Position numbers and translations under genes: made by a program. Under the pieces are notes generated by a model, which ran no database searches, was not told the DNA's origin, and saw only the letters and a list, made by a program, of their open reading frames with translations. Positions 1 through 14,013 of a stretch of 64,000 nt of DNA are shown piece by piece (within the stretch, counting starts at the first letter, position 1; every line of letters starts with the position of its first letter). Source of the DNA: Drosophila persimilis (taxonomy: Eukaryota > Arthropoda > Insecta > Diptera > Drosophilidae); NCBI RefSeq assembly GCF_003286085.1, contig NW_020825340.1, positions 1,426,001 through 1,490,000 of the forward strand. Reading direction: 5' to 3'.

Positions 1-1870
1 CAAAATGGGATGAAATTCTGGATTGTCAGTCCATAAAAAAACAGAGGGGCAGAAAAAAACCGCTTTAAAGATTGCGGCGGCGGGCGGGGGGGAATTTGTA
101 TGGCATTCAACAGAATGTGGCCCTAAAAGTTGAAGATTCACGCATCCAAATGGTAGATTATACGTTATAGAAGGGCTTGAGTGCCTCTAAAGGGACAAAG
201 TAGTTGGTATTATCTGTGAAACAGCAGAGGACTATCATAGGGAGGGAGCATTTAACAACAGATTTTGTATACATCGATAATGGAGTGTAGCGCGCATCAA
301 CCCCCGGCTCTCGCGCCCAGAGAGAGGCATATACTCGTACCCGATATGCTTCAGGCTGCTGCCCGATTATCACATCGTATCGGGTGTGTGTGTGTGTGTC
401 TGGGACTTGAGTTTTCGAAGGTGACACCCCCAGCACCTAGCCAAGCAAACAATAGATCACACAACCGAAAATGGAAGATTCGGGCATTAATAATAGCAAT
501 AAAAAGAGTCGTAAACGAGCGGCAGTAACCGTTAAAGCCAGAGAAACCCGTTAAGAGCACGAGCAACACCCACACGACGAATACCCGTATGTAAAACCGA
601 GCTAATGCCATGCCATGCCATGCCATGCCCAAACAGCAACAACAACAAAAGACAAGAAAAAGAAAATAAGAAAAGAAAATATCTATGTATATAATAATAA
701 AATAATAAAACGAAGAGGAGCCCGAAAAATATTGATAGTACAATGGGGCACACAGCCCCATAAATGGTGTAGGGCCGCAGTCGAGGGTCTTTTATGGGCT
801 TGTGGGCCGTTCGATTCGTGAGTCTCTCGGAAGCCATTGATTTGTGACGCCGACGGATAGACCGAATAGAGTGGATAATGGACGGTGCGGCCAGTGGCCA
901 CTCGCCCGAAAGGTGTACCAAATTAAGGAAGCCGCACATGAAATCATCTCTCAGTATCTTAGTATCTGAGAATCTCAGAGTCCATAAAACGCGCCCCATC
1001 TGTACGCATGTCGTTCGCACCAATGCGATTATTGTCATGGTCATGTGTCCCCCGTTCAGAGTCGAATGTCTGGTCTGTGTGTCCATCACCGAAATGCCCA
1101 CACTATTCGCACACCTCGGTGCCGAGCACATTCCTTTCCGGCATAGAGCATAGCGCGACACATGATGTGGCATTCGAGGTGTCCGCTGATTGCCATCTCG
1201 AAGGAGATTCGTTTGCCCGTCGCGCTCTTTCCTCATATTTACGATGGAGATTTATTCATTCCAGTTTCCCTCCCCCCCAGCCCATTCTTCTGTCACCCCT
1301 CGGACTCGGACTCGGACTTGGGATTTGGGATTTCCGATTTTTAGATTAACAAAGTTATGCCATAACAATCACCCTGGATATTGGGCTATTCTCGGCTCTC
1401 GTTATTGTCAGTTCCTTTGAAGATGGTTTTTGCTTTATTAAAAACGGTCAAAGCATTGTTGAGTATTGATTTTCGGAACGAAAGAGGATGATATTCGGTG
1501 GCAAATTCAATTGAAAGTTTTTAGTTTTTAATCCGATTAAGAGGCCTATAACAATGGGGCTGGGGGGGGCGGCTTGTATTTTATGGTCAAGTAAATATGT
1601 CTCTCCCCCAATTTCAATGAGGATTGTGTAGGCTTTCTTTTCCCAGTAAGTTTAGTTCGAATTGTCCTCGTCTAACGGCTATCTTTCCTGCAGGCTCGCG
1701 TCATGCGGCAGCGCCTCTCGGTCGGAGGGCCTAACAGCCATAGGGTTTGTGTTGGATTTTACCGACTCTACCAAAGTTACAGCACCCTTCCGTAGCTATG
1801 CGGTCCTCCAACACAGTTATAGCTATTCTGTAGTTTTGTCTTTGATTTCTCGTGTGATTTGAAGACTTAC
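1..1870. other. noncoding stretch, no gene recognised
   Basis: I see no convincing gene here. It holds short repeats such as a tandem CCATG run near 607-628, a short TG run near 384-399 and G/C homopolymers. The open frames in this stretch lack family resemblance, codon bias and splice signals. Confidence 0.6.
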
Positions 1871-1998
1871 TTTCTCGATGCACTGCTGCAACGCCAGCCA
1901 GGTGCACTGCGGAGCACCAGCAGAATGGTTTTAAAATAGGAATCCGAAGATGCATTGAAATAAAGATACGTTTTGGTCGGCAGGAATTTGGCAAACAT
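1871..1998 (-). CDS. possible first coding exon of an unidentified gene (weak)
   Basis: On the minus strand an ATG at 1998 opens a 42-codon frame that ends at a strong splice donor (AAA|GTAAGT, intron starting at 1870). The peptide begins MFAKFLPTKTYLYF and contains a hydrophobic run KTILLVLRSAP. A TATA-rich stretch lies just upstream on the minus strand, about 2010-2030, but it is too close to the ATG to be a standard TATA box. The spacing of K, P, K, YF and the later basic residue with P faintly recalls the start of TMEM86/YhhN lysoplasmalogenases, but this is too weak to name the gene. A second frame through the same DNA is also open, so chance is a real possibility. No downstream exon was identified. 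Confidence 0.2.
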
Positions 1999-2458
1999 AG
2001 GACTAATGATTTATATATATATATACAGTACGTGTATCAAGCATTCAAATAGTGTACTTTGATTGACAGATATAATCTATGGATCTATTCTGGGGTGTAC
2101 GGCGGGGGGTTTATGAGTCACAGATCGTAATTAATGGGTAGCACTGGTAAGTCTAGCCGTTCAATTGTGGACCTAGCCGTGTAACGGCAAACACCTTGCG
2201 CCCCCAGGGGCGGCCCTGTCAACTTGTTACTCCTCCCCTTCCTCCTCCGCCTCCTCCTCCACGAGGGCTATACATAATATCTATGTAGGCATATGGCACC
2301 AATACATGGCCAGGCTTGTGTGCCGTTGTTTCGTCTCTGTTGATTTTGGTCGGACGAGTAGAGTAGGCCCCTGCCTGCATACATTTCGAGTTTTATTTTC
2401 TATACGTATGTACGTCTCCTGCCCTCGTCTCCCGTTTTAGGGCCACTTAGAGGCGAAC

Positions 2459-2459
2459 A

Positions 2460-2489
<30 letters not shown>
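2459..2489. repeat. (TCG)n trinucleotide microsatellite
   Basis: About ten uninterrupted TCG units, seen directly. A second run of the same unit lies at 2921-2942, upstream of the candidate exon at 3114. Confidence 0.95.
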
Positions 2490-2490
<1 letters not shown>

Positions 2491-3113
2491 TGTCGGTGAC
2501 TGTCGAACTGGCGGACTGTCACTTCTGAGTGGATGACTGACTGATTGCATGACGAACTAACGAAACTAACGAATCAGCGGACCAAACGATACCAAACACT
2601 CATCCATATGAATACATAAACATACAGATATACATATGGGTATGTACCTACACTACATCGATGAAGAGAACAGCGGGGGAGGGGATGGAGGGGTGGAGGA
2701 GGGGGGACCTCTTAAAAGGCCGGTGCTGTGCCTGTGCTGTGGCAGCGAAGAAGAATACAACAATAATGGGCCCGAGACCGACCCCGGACGGACCGTACCG
2801 TACCAAACCGAACCGAACCGGGCCCAAGTTTACTTTTGCCTTTTTCACTTTTGATATTTTGACATTTTCATTTGACAGCTGATTGAAGGGCCCCGACCGA
2901 AGCAACAGCACAGCTCCGTCCTCGTCGTCGTCGTCGTCGTCGTGCGATTCGATTCCGATCGATGTTTGTGGCGACACTAGAGAGGTACGGAGAGGGGGAA
3001 CAGAGAGAGACTGCTGGTGGCCAGGAACGATAGCGATAGCTGTTGTCAGGTCGCATAGTGCTCAGGCTCATGTGGTGTCAAGTGCTGTGGCAGTGGGGCA
3101 ACAAGCAGCCCGA

Positions 3114-3336
3114 ATGTGGCAAAAACCAAAGCCGGAATCAATTCGATTCCGTAGTGCTGTAAACACCTGGCACTATCCTCCCTGCACTCCAATATGGCAC
3201 ATAACTCTAGCGATCTGCCGCCTGCAGAGGCTGGTAGCTCTCTTGTATATTTTTCTTACCATCGGAACAACAATGACACCCACTGTGGCAGCCCCAAAGC
3301 CCCCCTTCGGTACGTGGCAGGCGGGTCAGAGGCAAG
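3114..3336 (+). CDS. candidate first coding exon of a secreted or membrane protein
   Basis: An ATG at 3114 (MWQKPKPESIRFRS...) opens a 74-codon frame that ends at a good donor, CAAG|GTGCGT, leaving phase 1. Residues about 38-60 form a hydrophobic segment (RLVALLYIFLTIGTTM) followed by small residues and TVAA|PKPPFGTW, which looks like a signal peptide with a cleavage site; long N-terminal extensions before the signal core are common in Drosophila surface proteins. The exon is not made of simple repeats, unlike most open frames around it. The frame is also open upstream to 2883 through a Ser-rich microsatellite, which I do not include. I do not recognise the protein. No next exon with matching phase was found in the window, so it may lie beyond a very long intron, or the exon may be an orphan. 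Confidence 0.4.
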
Positions 3337-3568
3337 GTGCGTTCCGCATATGAATGTGTGACATGTTTGTCGAAAATGTTCAAAGTTGTTTGGCTCTCTG
3401 TCGTTTTTCGTTGTTGTCGCGCATTGCCTGATGGAAATGGAAATGGGAGCGGGGAACGGAGGGGCGGGGAGGGGAGGGGAGTGGTGTGGTGTGGAGGCTA
3501 GGTGTTTGGCTTGCCAGTGCAGGCCAAGTTGCGCCTAATGGCGTCGCGTGCGTTAACTTTTAGCGTCG

Positions 3569-3601
3569 AGTGTGTGTGTGTGTGTGTCTGTGTGTGTGTG
3601 T
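3569..3601. repeat. (GT)n dinucleotide microsatellite
   Basis: Alternating TG over about 33 bases with a single C interruption, seen directly. Confidence 0.95.
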
Positions 3602-4836
3602 ACTTTATGCCGTGTTTGCCTAACTGCACATGACAGTTGCTGGGCATTAGCCCGATCCAATTTGGCAGTCGCTGCGCCTCAACATCCACTGTCCATTGTG
3701 GGAACGGAATGACCCGGAGCACTCGGTTGACACCTATTTGGCTTGGCTTGGTTTGGTTTGGTTTGGGGTGCCACGGGCTGGGGGCCCTGCTTCTTTGCAT
3801 TTAATTGCCCGAAACTCTGACAAGCCCCAGAGCCCGCATGTAGGCCCCCGCCCGGCGCACCTCGGCGAGGGCTAATCGAAAGCGTTTTTACTTTCATTTC
3901 CGTTTCCATTTCGGTTGACATTAGTTGCAGGTAACCTTCGTCTCTCTCTCTCTCTCTTGAACCAATTATGTCTGCTCTCTGGGCCTGGGGCTGGGGCTGG
4001 GCCTTGGGGCTGGGGTTGGGGCTGGCTAACGATCCAATTAGGACCATGGGCCATGGCAGGAGGTTCGCTGGAGTTGTGTTAATAATGAGGTGGTTAGCCA
4101 TACGAAGGATCTGCCGAATCGGGACTCCTAGTGCTACCAGAAAGAAACCATTTTCCACTAGCCACTAAAGTGCCCCGCCTGAGATACTTTACCTTTAGAG
4201 ATACTTTTTCATCTGACGACTGGCAGCGTGGCTTTCTTCTGGAAAAAAAGGAGAAACAGAGAACGTTAACAAAATGATATTTACACACAGCTTGAAGGGG
4301 GGTTGGTTGGTCCCATGTATTATGGGAATTGGTGGCAGTCAGTCCCACGAGTCCCACGAGTCCTGCCAGCGCTTCCGTCGTCCTGGCCCGAATTCAAGTA
4401 CAACGCTGCAAGGCTGCAAGGCTGTCGGTAAACAATTGCGGAGCTAAATGAAGATTGACGAGGAACATGCACTGCCCCCCACACCCCACCAGTGTCCACC
4501 CAATTCGGATTCCATTTCAGATTCCGGTTCTGGCTGAAGCTCCATCCCGAAGACGTTTTAATGTAATCCCATAAGATAGGAGGCAAAGTGCAAGGACTGC
4601 GGCAGCACCACCTACACGGGACAAATTACATTGCCATTTCCACGTTTCACTCATCCGTGCAGAGCGCTCCCTCGTCCGCTCCCAGCTGCTCTCCGGCTCT
4701 CCTGCTCTCCGGCTCTCCGGCTCTCGTGCTCTGCTCTTAAGTGCTCGAAAGCGCATAGTTCGGTGGCGCTGTGCCGCCGCCGGGGCGCATACGAGCAGGA
4801 GTAAGTGTAATCAACATGCAAGCCGAACAATGCCCT

Positions 4837-4890
4837 ACCAGGACCAGCACCAGCACCAGCACCAGCACCAGCACCAGGACCAGGACCAGA
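4837..4890. repeat. compound (CAGCAC)/(CAGGAC) repeat
   Basis: Tandem six-base units alternating CAGCAC and CAGGAC. A related GACCAC/GACCAG run follows near 5022-5056. It generates spurious long frames on both strands. Confidence 0.9.
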
Positions 4891-6031
4891 GGTATGCCTC
4901 ACGTATCCCTGGCTGGACGGGCGCCTGGAGTGGCGTTCAAAACGAATTTGCCACAGCACTTGAGCGCTCAACAATCCGTTGTGGAGTACAGGGACAAGCA
5001 TGACGATGAGCATGAGCATGAGGACCACGACCACGACCAGGACCAAGACCACGACCGAGCATGGCCATGTATGAGGTAGCGTTGCAGCGATAATAATGAC
5101 GGCGAAAACAATTGCAACAACGGTAAACAAGAATTCGCTCGACACGCTCGACACTTGAGGCACGGGACGACGAGGACGACGAGGACGAGGACGACGCCTC
5201 CTGGCCGGGATCTGCCATTCCGTGGCAGCAGTGGCACGCAATCACGCGCATTCGCGCGGCTATGGCCGTGGCTGCCACAGCGGCCGGGGGGTGGTGGTGG
5301 TGGTGGTGGTTGCAGTCTCGGGCTCTGCTCGGAGATTGTTGTTGTGTAATAAGCATTAATGGGGTGCTCTCCGGGATTGCCGTTACCGTTGCCGTTGCCG
5401 TTGCCCTTACCATTACCGTTACCGTTACCTATTCATCCCGAACGTTGTTATTGTTTATCTGTCAACATGCAACGACGTCGTCATCGTCGACGGCTGCTGC
5501 ACAAACACTCGTATCGTATCGTATCGTATCGGATCATCCGTACAGTGGGACGAGGCCCAAGGAAATGTGAAAGCGGAGGGGTCCTGTATTTGTTTTCTCC
5601 ATTGGAGTACCAGTTCATCTATGGTTTTCCTTTCAAATTCGCTGAAGAAGCGTCTTTATCGATTTATTATCGATTACATATTCAAAATTCAGGACTTAAC
5701 ACTATATTTTATCCACCGATGTATGTATCTTTTATCATTAATTATTGGCTTTGTATATGCGCTCAAAAGGAATCCTTGGATGGAGCTGGGGGCTCCCATC
5801 GAATCCCTGAATTCCCAAAATTTATATTATCGATAGATTGAACTGTTCTCCTAATTGCAATAATCATTGCATTTGTTTGTTCATCATCGGACCACTGTGC
5901 CACCGTCATCGTCGTCATCCTCGACCTCATCATCCGCATTGTCGTAGTCATCCCCGAACCCATCAACGTGCCACGTTGCAGATGATGTGGAGGATGATGA
6001 TGATGATGCCAGCGTGGCAGCGCCAGCCAGC

Positions 6032-6038
<7 letters not shown>

Positions 6039-6063
<25 letters not shown>

Positions 6064-6064
6064 T
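6039..6064. repeat. (GA)n microsatellite
   Basis: An uninterrupted GA run of about 26 bases, continuing as impure purine sequence to about 6090. GA runs can bind GAGA factor, but no promoter is evident nearby. Confidence 0.9.
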
Positions 6065-9000
6065 AGGGAGCGAGAGGGAGAGGGAGAGAGCGCGTGTGAG
6101 AAATCATCTTTTTAATTTTCACAATCAAATGTTTCTGTTATTATTTTTTCCACTCGACTACCACATTTTCCGAGCCGACCCGAGCCGAGCTGAGCCGAGC
6201 TGGAGGCTACGGAGCGGAGCAGCTGTCCGGAATTGAAACGGGGTGGCACGGGTGTCGAGTGGCAGACTGGCAGAGCGGCTGAGCGGCAGAGATGAGAGAC
6301 GGAAGAGGGAGTCCCAGTCTCTGCCACTCAGAGACTCGAGTTTTGTTTTGTGGTTTATTACACGCAAATAAATTACATTTATGTTTGTTTCCATTTCCAT
6401 GCAGTCACCACAAGCTAGGGATGGCACTCATGGCCGATATTTATACGTTTTGGACCAGCGAATGATGCGATAGTTACGATAGGTCAAAGGACACAGGAGA
6501 AGAGTAAGCAAAATATGCGCGAAAGTAAAGATATAGGCTTTAGATGATTATATTATGGCACAATCGCTTCGGTAGTGCGGCAACCCCGGCTCACTCGCCT
6601 CAGAGTATCGGATACATACGATATCATTCCGAATACAAGACTGACACTCGTCTGATTCGTGCCTTCACGGCCCATCTCTAGCAGCCACTACTTTGGCACA
6701 TTTGTTTCCATTTCGACTGTAATTTTTCCAATGCAATTTTCCCATACACTTTTCACGTTTCCCACTCCCCTCCCCAATCCGTAGAGCAGCTCTAATCACA
6801 CCCCACCCTCCCCCCTTCGCCCGGGCAGCGGTTGTCCGTTCCCCGATACGAGTACGAGTAGTACCCGATTGTTTGCTGCTCTTTATTAATTTGATCATTT
6901 CATGATTGCCTTTTGTTGCTGTTTCTTTTGTTGTAATTAACCTTTTGTCTCTGTCGCTGGTCCCCTCTCCCTCTCTCTCTCTCTCTCTCTCTTGTGTCCC
7001 TGTTTCTGTGTTGCTGTCTCTGGTTCGGTGTTCATTTTTTGGTGCTTTGGTCTATTTTTGTCCCATGGCCCCGGTCAAAAGGTCTGACAGATCCCATGCT
7101 CCCACCGTCCGTCCCATTGTCCCGTATTCCCATTGTATTTAGTGACATCAACACAACACCATCTTCCCCGTCCACATTCCCTTTCCCTTTCCCATTCCCG
7201 ATTCCCGGTTGAACCTTAAGTTTTGACCATACCCCTCCCCCTCCCTCTGCTGCTGCTACTGGATGTTCGGCTCTCTCTCTCTCTCTCTGTCTTTGTCTCT
7301 CTTTGCTGCCCAGATGGACTCTACTCTGCTTAATATGGTAATTATGCACTTGACATTTGACGAGGGCTGCCCCGCCCCCACCTTCAGCACGACTTTCATT
7401 ATCCACGTCCAACAAATTATTACATAACCCCTTCGGCAGGGCCAAGAGAGAGTGCTCACCGTTTGGGTCCTGTCCTGCTTCCTGCTTCCTAATTACTCAT
7501 ACTCGTAATTGTGGCAGGCGGTGTCTCGTGCTCGACTTGGAAAAAAGAGTTAATTGGAATTGAAGCCGTGAAGCCGTGAAGCCAGTGCCTTTTCATTCCG
7601 TGCTCACAGTCTTCGTTTTCGTTTTTCATTTACTGTGGATATTGGATTTTAGCTTTGCCTGCGATCCACTCTCTCTCTCTCTGAAACATTCTCTCTCCCG
7701 TAAGCTCACAATCTCGCCTAAGCTCACTCACTTCCTTTGCCTGTGTCCATGTGATGCGATGCTTTGCTTGCGATCCACTCCACTCTCTCTCTCTTTCTGA
7801 AGCTCTCTCTCGCCTAAGCTCACTCTCTTCCTTTGCCTGCATTTACTGTGGACTTTAGAATTTAGCTTCGCCTGCGATCCACTCTCTCTCTCTGAAGCTC
7901 TCTCACGCCTGTGCCATGCCACGATACGTAGGAATATTTTCGCAATTCTGTCGAACTTCGATATCGAATTGCCAGAGACTAGAGCATCCGATGGCTTATC
8001 TCTTTATCTATAGATCCCACCAGCTTTCGATGTGCTTTGCTATAGAGGGAGGAGGCAGCATTGCTTCCCCACTTCCTTGCCAGAGAAAGACAAAAAAAAA
8101 GAAGAAAAACAGTGAAGAGGGAACCCAAATTAGGAAATTGAGAAAATGTGACAGTTTAATCCCGTTTCTGCTTGCCCCGAGACCCACTCCTTGGCCTCTT
8201 TGATTCGACTGCTAGAAAATTCATTGAGAAAATTCACGCATGCGAAGTATTGAAAAACATTTTCCGCGAAGCTTGGGAAATGCCTTGAACCGGGACAGGG
8301 ACAAGGACGGGGACCGGGACCGGGCTCCGTCTTAATTTATTTATTTATAAGCGCATTTATTCCTTGCTCAACGCATTATATTCGTATATAAATTTACATT
8401 AACATTTTTTCGCATCATTTCACAGAGGAGTGGGGGGAGGTGGGGGGTGCGGAGACAGAGAGCAGAGGGCAGAGGGCAGAGAGAAGCATTAACAGCCGGG
8501 GAAAAACCAAATGAAACTCATTAAAATTTTACGAACTTGATGTTCGGGAGCAGTTTTTCTCTTTTTATGGGTTCCGTTGCGTATTTTCCTTTTTGCCCCA
8601 GCACTTTGCCTAATTTCGGGGGGCCGACCGGGCCTACGACAGAAACAGAAACAGAGACAGAGACAGAGACGTCAAGGACCAAAAAGACATTTCAAATTTT
8701 GATCACGTTACGTTTTTTAATTGTTCCCCTGCGGCGCGCTCATTAAAAACGCCCCACCCCCTCCCTCCCCGCACATTCCATGGCCCCGCACTCGTAATTG
8801 AGACCTCGAGAGTTCTAGCTTTTCTCCGGAAAAAAAGAAAGATTCTTCCATCTTCGTGTTGCCAGTGTTTCCTCATTTAAATTGAGCAGAAAATATTTTA
8901 AAGTTTTATTGACTTTCTCCTCGATTTGAAGGCATTTCTCATGAGGAGATTTTTACGACAAATGCTTATCTTCTCAGACCCCCCGACCACCAGCTCCCAT

Positions 9001-12000
9001 TCCCCCGGAGCTCCTTGAGTTTCGGGTTGCCACGTCAGCTACTCGGAAATTAGCTTGCAGCAATTTAAATGTTGTAAAAAAATATAAATAACATGACGAA
9101 AGACGAAAGACGACACCCAAGAACCCAGCAAAACCCAACACTCAACAGAAACAAGCTTTATGGCATTTGGCCTCGGGTTATTTGCCGAATTAAACTCAAG
9201 ACGATTAAGCTGTTTGAGGCCCTGCGTCAGGACCAGAACCAGGACCAGGACCAGAACCAGGAACGGGTCCGGGTCCGGGTCCGGGCATCTAATTATCCTT
9301 ATTCGAATGGCCTATTAACCGGGATGAGTCGCTTTTAGCGCCCACATAAGCCCATTAGCCCAACACGACCCATAAAAGTCCGTATCGTGAAGGATCTTCC
9401 TCCTCATTGCTCATATTTTTAGATGCCAGTCGTTGATTGCTGATACCAATTTGATATTAATTTGTCAACTTTATTTAAGCATGGGCCCCCAGTTCCAGTT
9501 TCAGACAATTTTCCAAGTATGACATCAATGATTGCTCGCAAAATTCCGGGTACTTGCCATTATTTCACCCATTTCAAAGGATCTTTTATTGAGATATAAT
9601 TGGGTTGAATTATTTTGTAAAATACTAGGGTTCCTGGAATACTAGGGTTTCCCGCTGGAATTCCTTGAGACTTCCTTAAAGTGGCGCTCAGGAACTGAAA
9701 CCGCCTAATCCATAATCGATAGGGGAAACATCTGTTCCGTGTTCCCAGCCCCCAACTAGATATCTCATTAAAGTCCCCACCTGCACCGCACTGCTAATTA
9801 GCCATTTGCATATCAACTGGGGGGGCGCCACAGATGTCCGGGGCCATAACATCAAAGCCAAGTCTCCGCCGGACGACAAATCGAGTCCAAGAGTTATGCA
9901 CTATGCACGTGACTGGGCCTCCACTGACTCCCACTTGGAGTGGCGTGGAGTCGAGTCGGGTGGAGTGGAGTGTCCAGGGGCACGGGCACGGGCACGGACA
10001 CGGAAGCGATTTATTAGATTTTCATTAAACAAACAAAGCGTCCAGCGCATTTAATTGCTTAATTTATTAATAAACAAGGAGGGAGAGCGGGAGAGCGGGA
10101 TAGCGGTGGGGCGGGATCTAGAGCAGCTGCTGCCAGCGGTGGGCGGAGGAAGGGTGGAAGGTAAGGCAAGGGCGTGGGAGGGGAATCCCGACTCAAATTA
10201 GTTTTTCATCACGAAAATTATGCCGAAGACGGAACGTCAATTTGGCACGCCCCAAAACGAGATTCCGCCCAACACGAATACAAAGCCAACAAAATACGTA
10301 CAATAATGAGGCAAAACAGCCAGGGGAGGGGGCCGAAAAGGGGGAGGGGAGCAAGGCAAGTCCTTTGGGTAAATTAACACTCTTTGATTAGCCTCTCCCC
10401 CCCCCCCCCCCCCAACCCCGCCCACAACATTGCCTCGTGCCTGGTCCCGAAAAAACAAAAACGCTCTTATTACGTATACGCCATGTTGGCAGTCAATCAA
10501 TGGACACTTGAGCACCGCCTCGAAACCCGCCCCTCGCCACCCCCCCGGCCCCCACTCAAGTCCCTGCCTGCCGTCAACCCGGATGCTGGCTTATGGCTCC
10601 TCCATTGTTGCTGTATGCTCACCCCCCTCCCATCACCATCTCCATCTCCACCGCTCCACCATCGTCCTGGTGCGCCACTGTGTTGTCAGGCCCAGGCGGA
10701 AAGTTACGCAATTTTTGCTTATTATTTTCATAATCAATATTCAATTTAGACGAAACACTTGCCAGTCAACGTGGAAGCTGTTTTCCTCCTCATATTTCCT
10801 CCTGCTGCTGCTGCTGCTGTCGAAATGGCTTCAAAGGATGTGCTCGTACTTGGGGATGGATGGATGGCTGGCTGGCTGGATGGGGGGAGGGAATGCTGTG
10901 TGTGTGTGCCGCACAGTGTGGCAAGTTTCAGTGTTATTCTCCTTCGAATTCAGATCTATTCTAATACGATCTTGGCCTACAAATGGAGTTGCTGGAATCA
11001 CCTTTCTTCCGCATTGAAATGGAGTTTAGGGCTGGGGTTAGCCCCAAACATTTCCATGTGCCAGTCGTTGCCCAGTGTGCCGGCTTAGAGCAGTTTGCGC
11101 AAATTTCCCTGGAGGCAGGCACTGGCAGAGGCCGACCGACTGACTGACTGACAGACGGAGGCGGCAACATTTTGCATTGAACTTATAATTAAACATGGAT
11201 AACGTGGAAAATGTGGCAAATGTGGCAGCAACACAGCAGTAGGGTGGCAGACGAGATCAAATTGAAAAAGTTACTTTGCATTCGATTGAAGTGGCAACAC
11301 GCATAATCGGGCGGCCATCAAGGGCGGGGGGGGGCGGGGATCATTTCATTTGCTGGATCAACAGCTCGAGGCATATTTCCTGCAATGCTGTGTGCGTAAT
11401 ATTTTTCTCATTTACACTTGGTTGCATGCCCAGTCCCGGTGGCAAGTCCTGGCCCAAGTAATTGACCAATATGTACAAGGACCATGGCAACAACAGCCCC
11501 CAACGGAGTGCTTTCATCACTGGAGCTTATGAAACTTTTGATTGGCAGGGCTCGGACTCCTCGGACTCCTCGGACTGGCGACGGCCGAGCGTCAAATGAA
11601 TGAAATGCGAGTGCCCGAGAGTTAACTAGTTTCAGATACACAAGGACCCATAAACACACAGATACAGATACAGATACAGTTGCGGATGCGGATGCGGAAT
11701 GGGAATACGAAGCGACATTCATTAGCATTAATAAACATTTTGTATGCTGGCCCTTTGGCTCCTGGGAACACCCCCCATGCAGGCCCCAGATTATGGCCCC
11801 AGATCATTCGCCATCGAAGTTTTCACCAAGTGCGGCTGCGAAATGAATGAAATTGTATCAAGCAAGTTGATTAGAAATGCCCAAAGGCACAGAGAGACAC
11901 CAGCTGACAGGGCAGGTACCACACCCGAGCACTGGAGAGTCCACTTGGCGGTTGTCAAGGATAGTTTTGGCATTAATTGAAATCAACTGGCCCCTGGAAA

Positions 12001-13981
12001 AGAGTCTGTAAAACTATCAGACTATTTGTCAGAGGGAGACCCCTTTGCCCCCGTCGTGTCAGCACTTTGAACAGATGATTCTGTTGTTCTGTTGACTCTG
12101 CCACAGCTATGATAAGTGGCGGCCAGCCGAAGGCCATGCATCAGTGGCATGGCTGTGCCCTGTGTAAATTACTTTCAGTGTTAATGAATGCTTAGACCAG
12201 CAACTTCCTTGGGACTTTACCTACCTATAGCTATACCGTGCCCCTACTCGTAAAAACAATGGCATAAATCTCAGAGAGATGGGGCCGCCCCCCGCCCCCC
12301 GCCATCGCCATCGCAGAGCTTGTTTTTCGATAAATTTCGGGAAATGGCCCCCGAAAGCAAATTCAACACCCGAGCACAAGTGTAATTAATATTTCAGAGC
12401 CCAACATTTATCAACGGAAAAAACTAACCAAAATTTTTGGAAAGTTGCCTGCAGAAGGCAGGCGGCAGAAGGCAGGCAGGCCCCAAACAATTAATGGCAC
12501 ACTCTAACTTTTGAGGCGTCCCCTCCAAGCCCCACAAAAGCAAAACAATAAAAGCCAACTCCAGCTTCAGCTCCAAGTCAAAGTCCAAGTCGAAGAGTCG
12601 AAGAGTTGGAGTTGGGGGGGGGGAGGCAGAGATGACTTGGGGGAATTCGTAAACGGAGGCGTTGGCCAGAGCTGCCCGTCGAACCGATAGACAATCGCGG
12701 CTCACCGCAAAACACGGTAGCTGCTACACCCCGTTCCCCTCCCCGTTCCCCCCCACCCGGACAGAGTGCATCCATATGTAAAGAGCTGTGGACCAGATTG
12801 TGGACCGGGTCGGGGCCGGGCCGGGCCCATCGAAGCCGGCTGTGATTAGTGCAGCAATCATAAATTGACCAAAGGGTGAGGCTCTCGGCTCTCGGCTCTC
12901 GGCTCTCGGCTCGCCTGTGGTTGCCCCGATATTAAATTCACTTTTCGAGTGATTTACGAGCAGAGGTTTCTGGGATGAGATGTGCCCTACACTCGGCTCG
13001 TTGGGGGGGTTCAGTTGTACGACTGGCCGAAGGATATACCATCTAAAGTATCACTCGGTGTCACTGTCGGCGAACAGGGCCAGGAAATTGCCAGAAGGGA
13101 CCTATGCTGTATGTGCCGAGGTGCTCGAGAAACCATCTTAGAGAGAAGAACCCCTAAGAGTTGATAATTTGTTGGGCAATCCCTTCGGCAAGCAGCTCAA
13201 CCTGCAGTAAATAACCCAACCAGTGTTCCTGCCTCTGCCTCTACCCCTGCCTCTGCCTCTATTTCTACCTTCTACCCTAACCAGCCATCAATAAAACTCA
13301 CGGGGCCCCGCAATTATAGCTGGGACCGACCGAGCAAGCACCACAATAACCAATAACACATCAGTTTCATTTTAGTCAGTTGGTCATTTATCTGCCTCTT
13401 GCCTCTGCCTCTGCCTCTGCCTCCTGCCTCTGCCTCTTGCCACTGCCTCTCGAAGAGTCTGAGAGGGTCTGATTCTTGGTCTTTGCTTTGTCCGTGGTCC
13501 GGTGTCTGTCTACAGTCGCCTCTCCTGCCATCGCGACTCCGTCTGCGGGTCTCGTGCGGTGTACGTACGTACTCTCGTATATCTTTAATGGCATATTCAT
13601 CAGTCATTCGTGATAAAATCGGTGAGCGCACACACACTCTCTGTCTCTGTCTCTGTCTCTGAATCTTAGTCGGACTCGGACTCGGACTCTGAATCTGAAT
13701 CTGAGTCTGTGGCTGAGTCTGGGTCTGGGCTTTTGTCTGGCTTTATATTCGTAGTCGTATTCGTATTCGTCTTCACCTTCGACTGGCTGCCAGAGACGCA
13801 GAGTCATTTAGTTAAGTGGCAGTTGATTGGAACCAGTCGGAGTCATCATCAGAGCATCAGAGCATCCACATCCACATCCACATCCACCACAAGCTGTGTC
13901 CCATTTAAATCTTTTGCTTTATGTGTATCTGTATCTGTATCTGTATCTGCCTACGGATTTGGTTTTAGCATAATAATTTCT

Positions 13982-14013
13982 GGTCGAGCGGTCGACCGGT
14001 CGACCGGTCGAGG
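13982..14013. repeat. tandem palindromic GGTCGACC array
   Basis: GGTCGAGC is followed by repeated CGGTCGAC units, so the stretch is both tandem and nearly self-complementary. It could form a cruciform. It has no link to any gene I can see. Confidence 0.8.
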
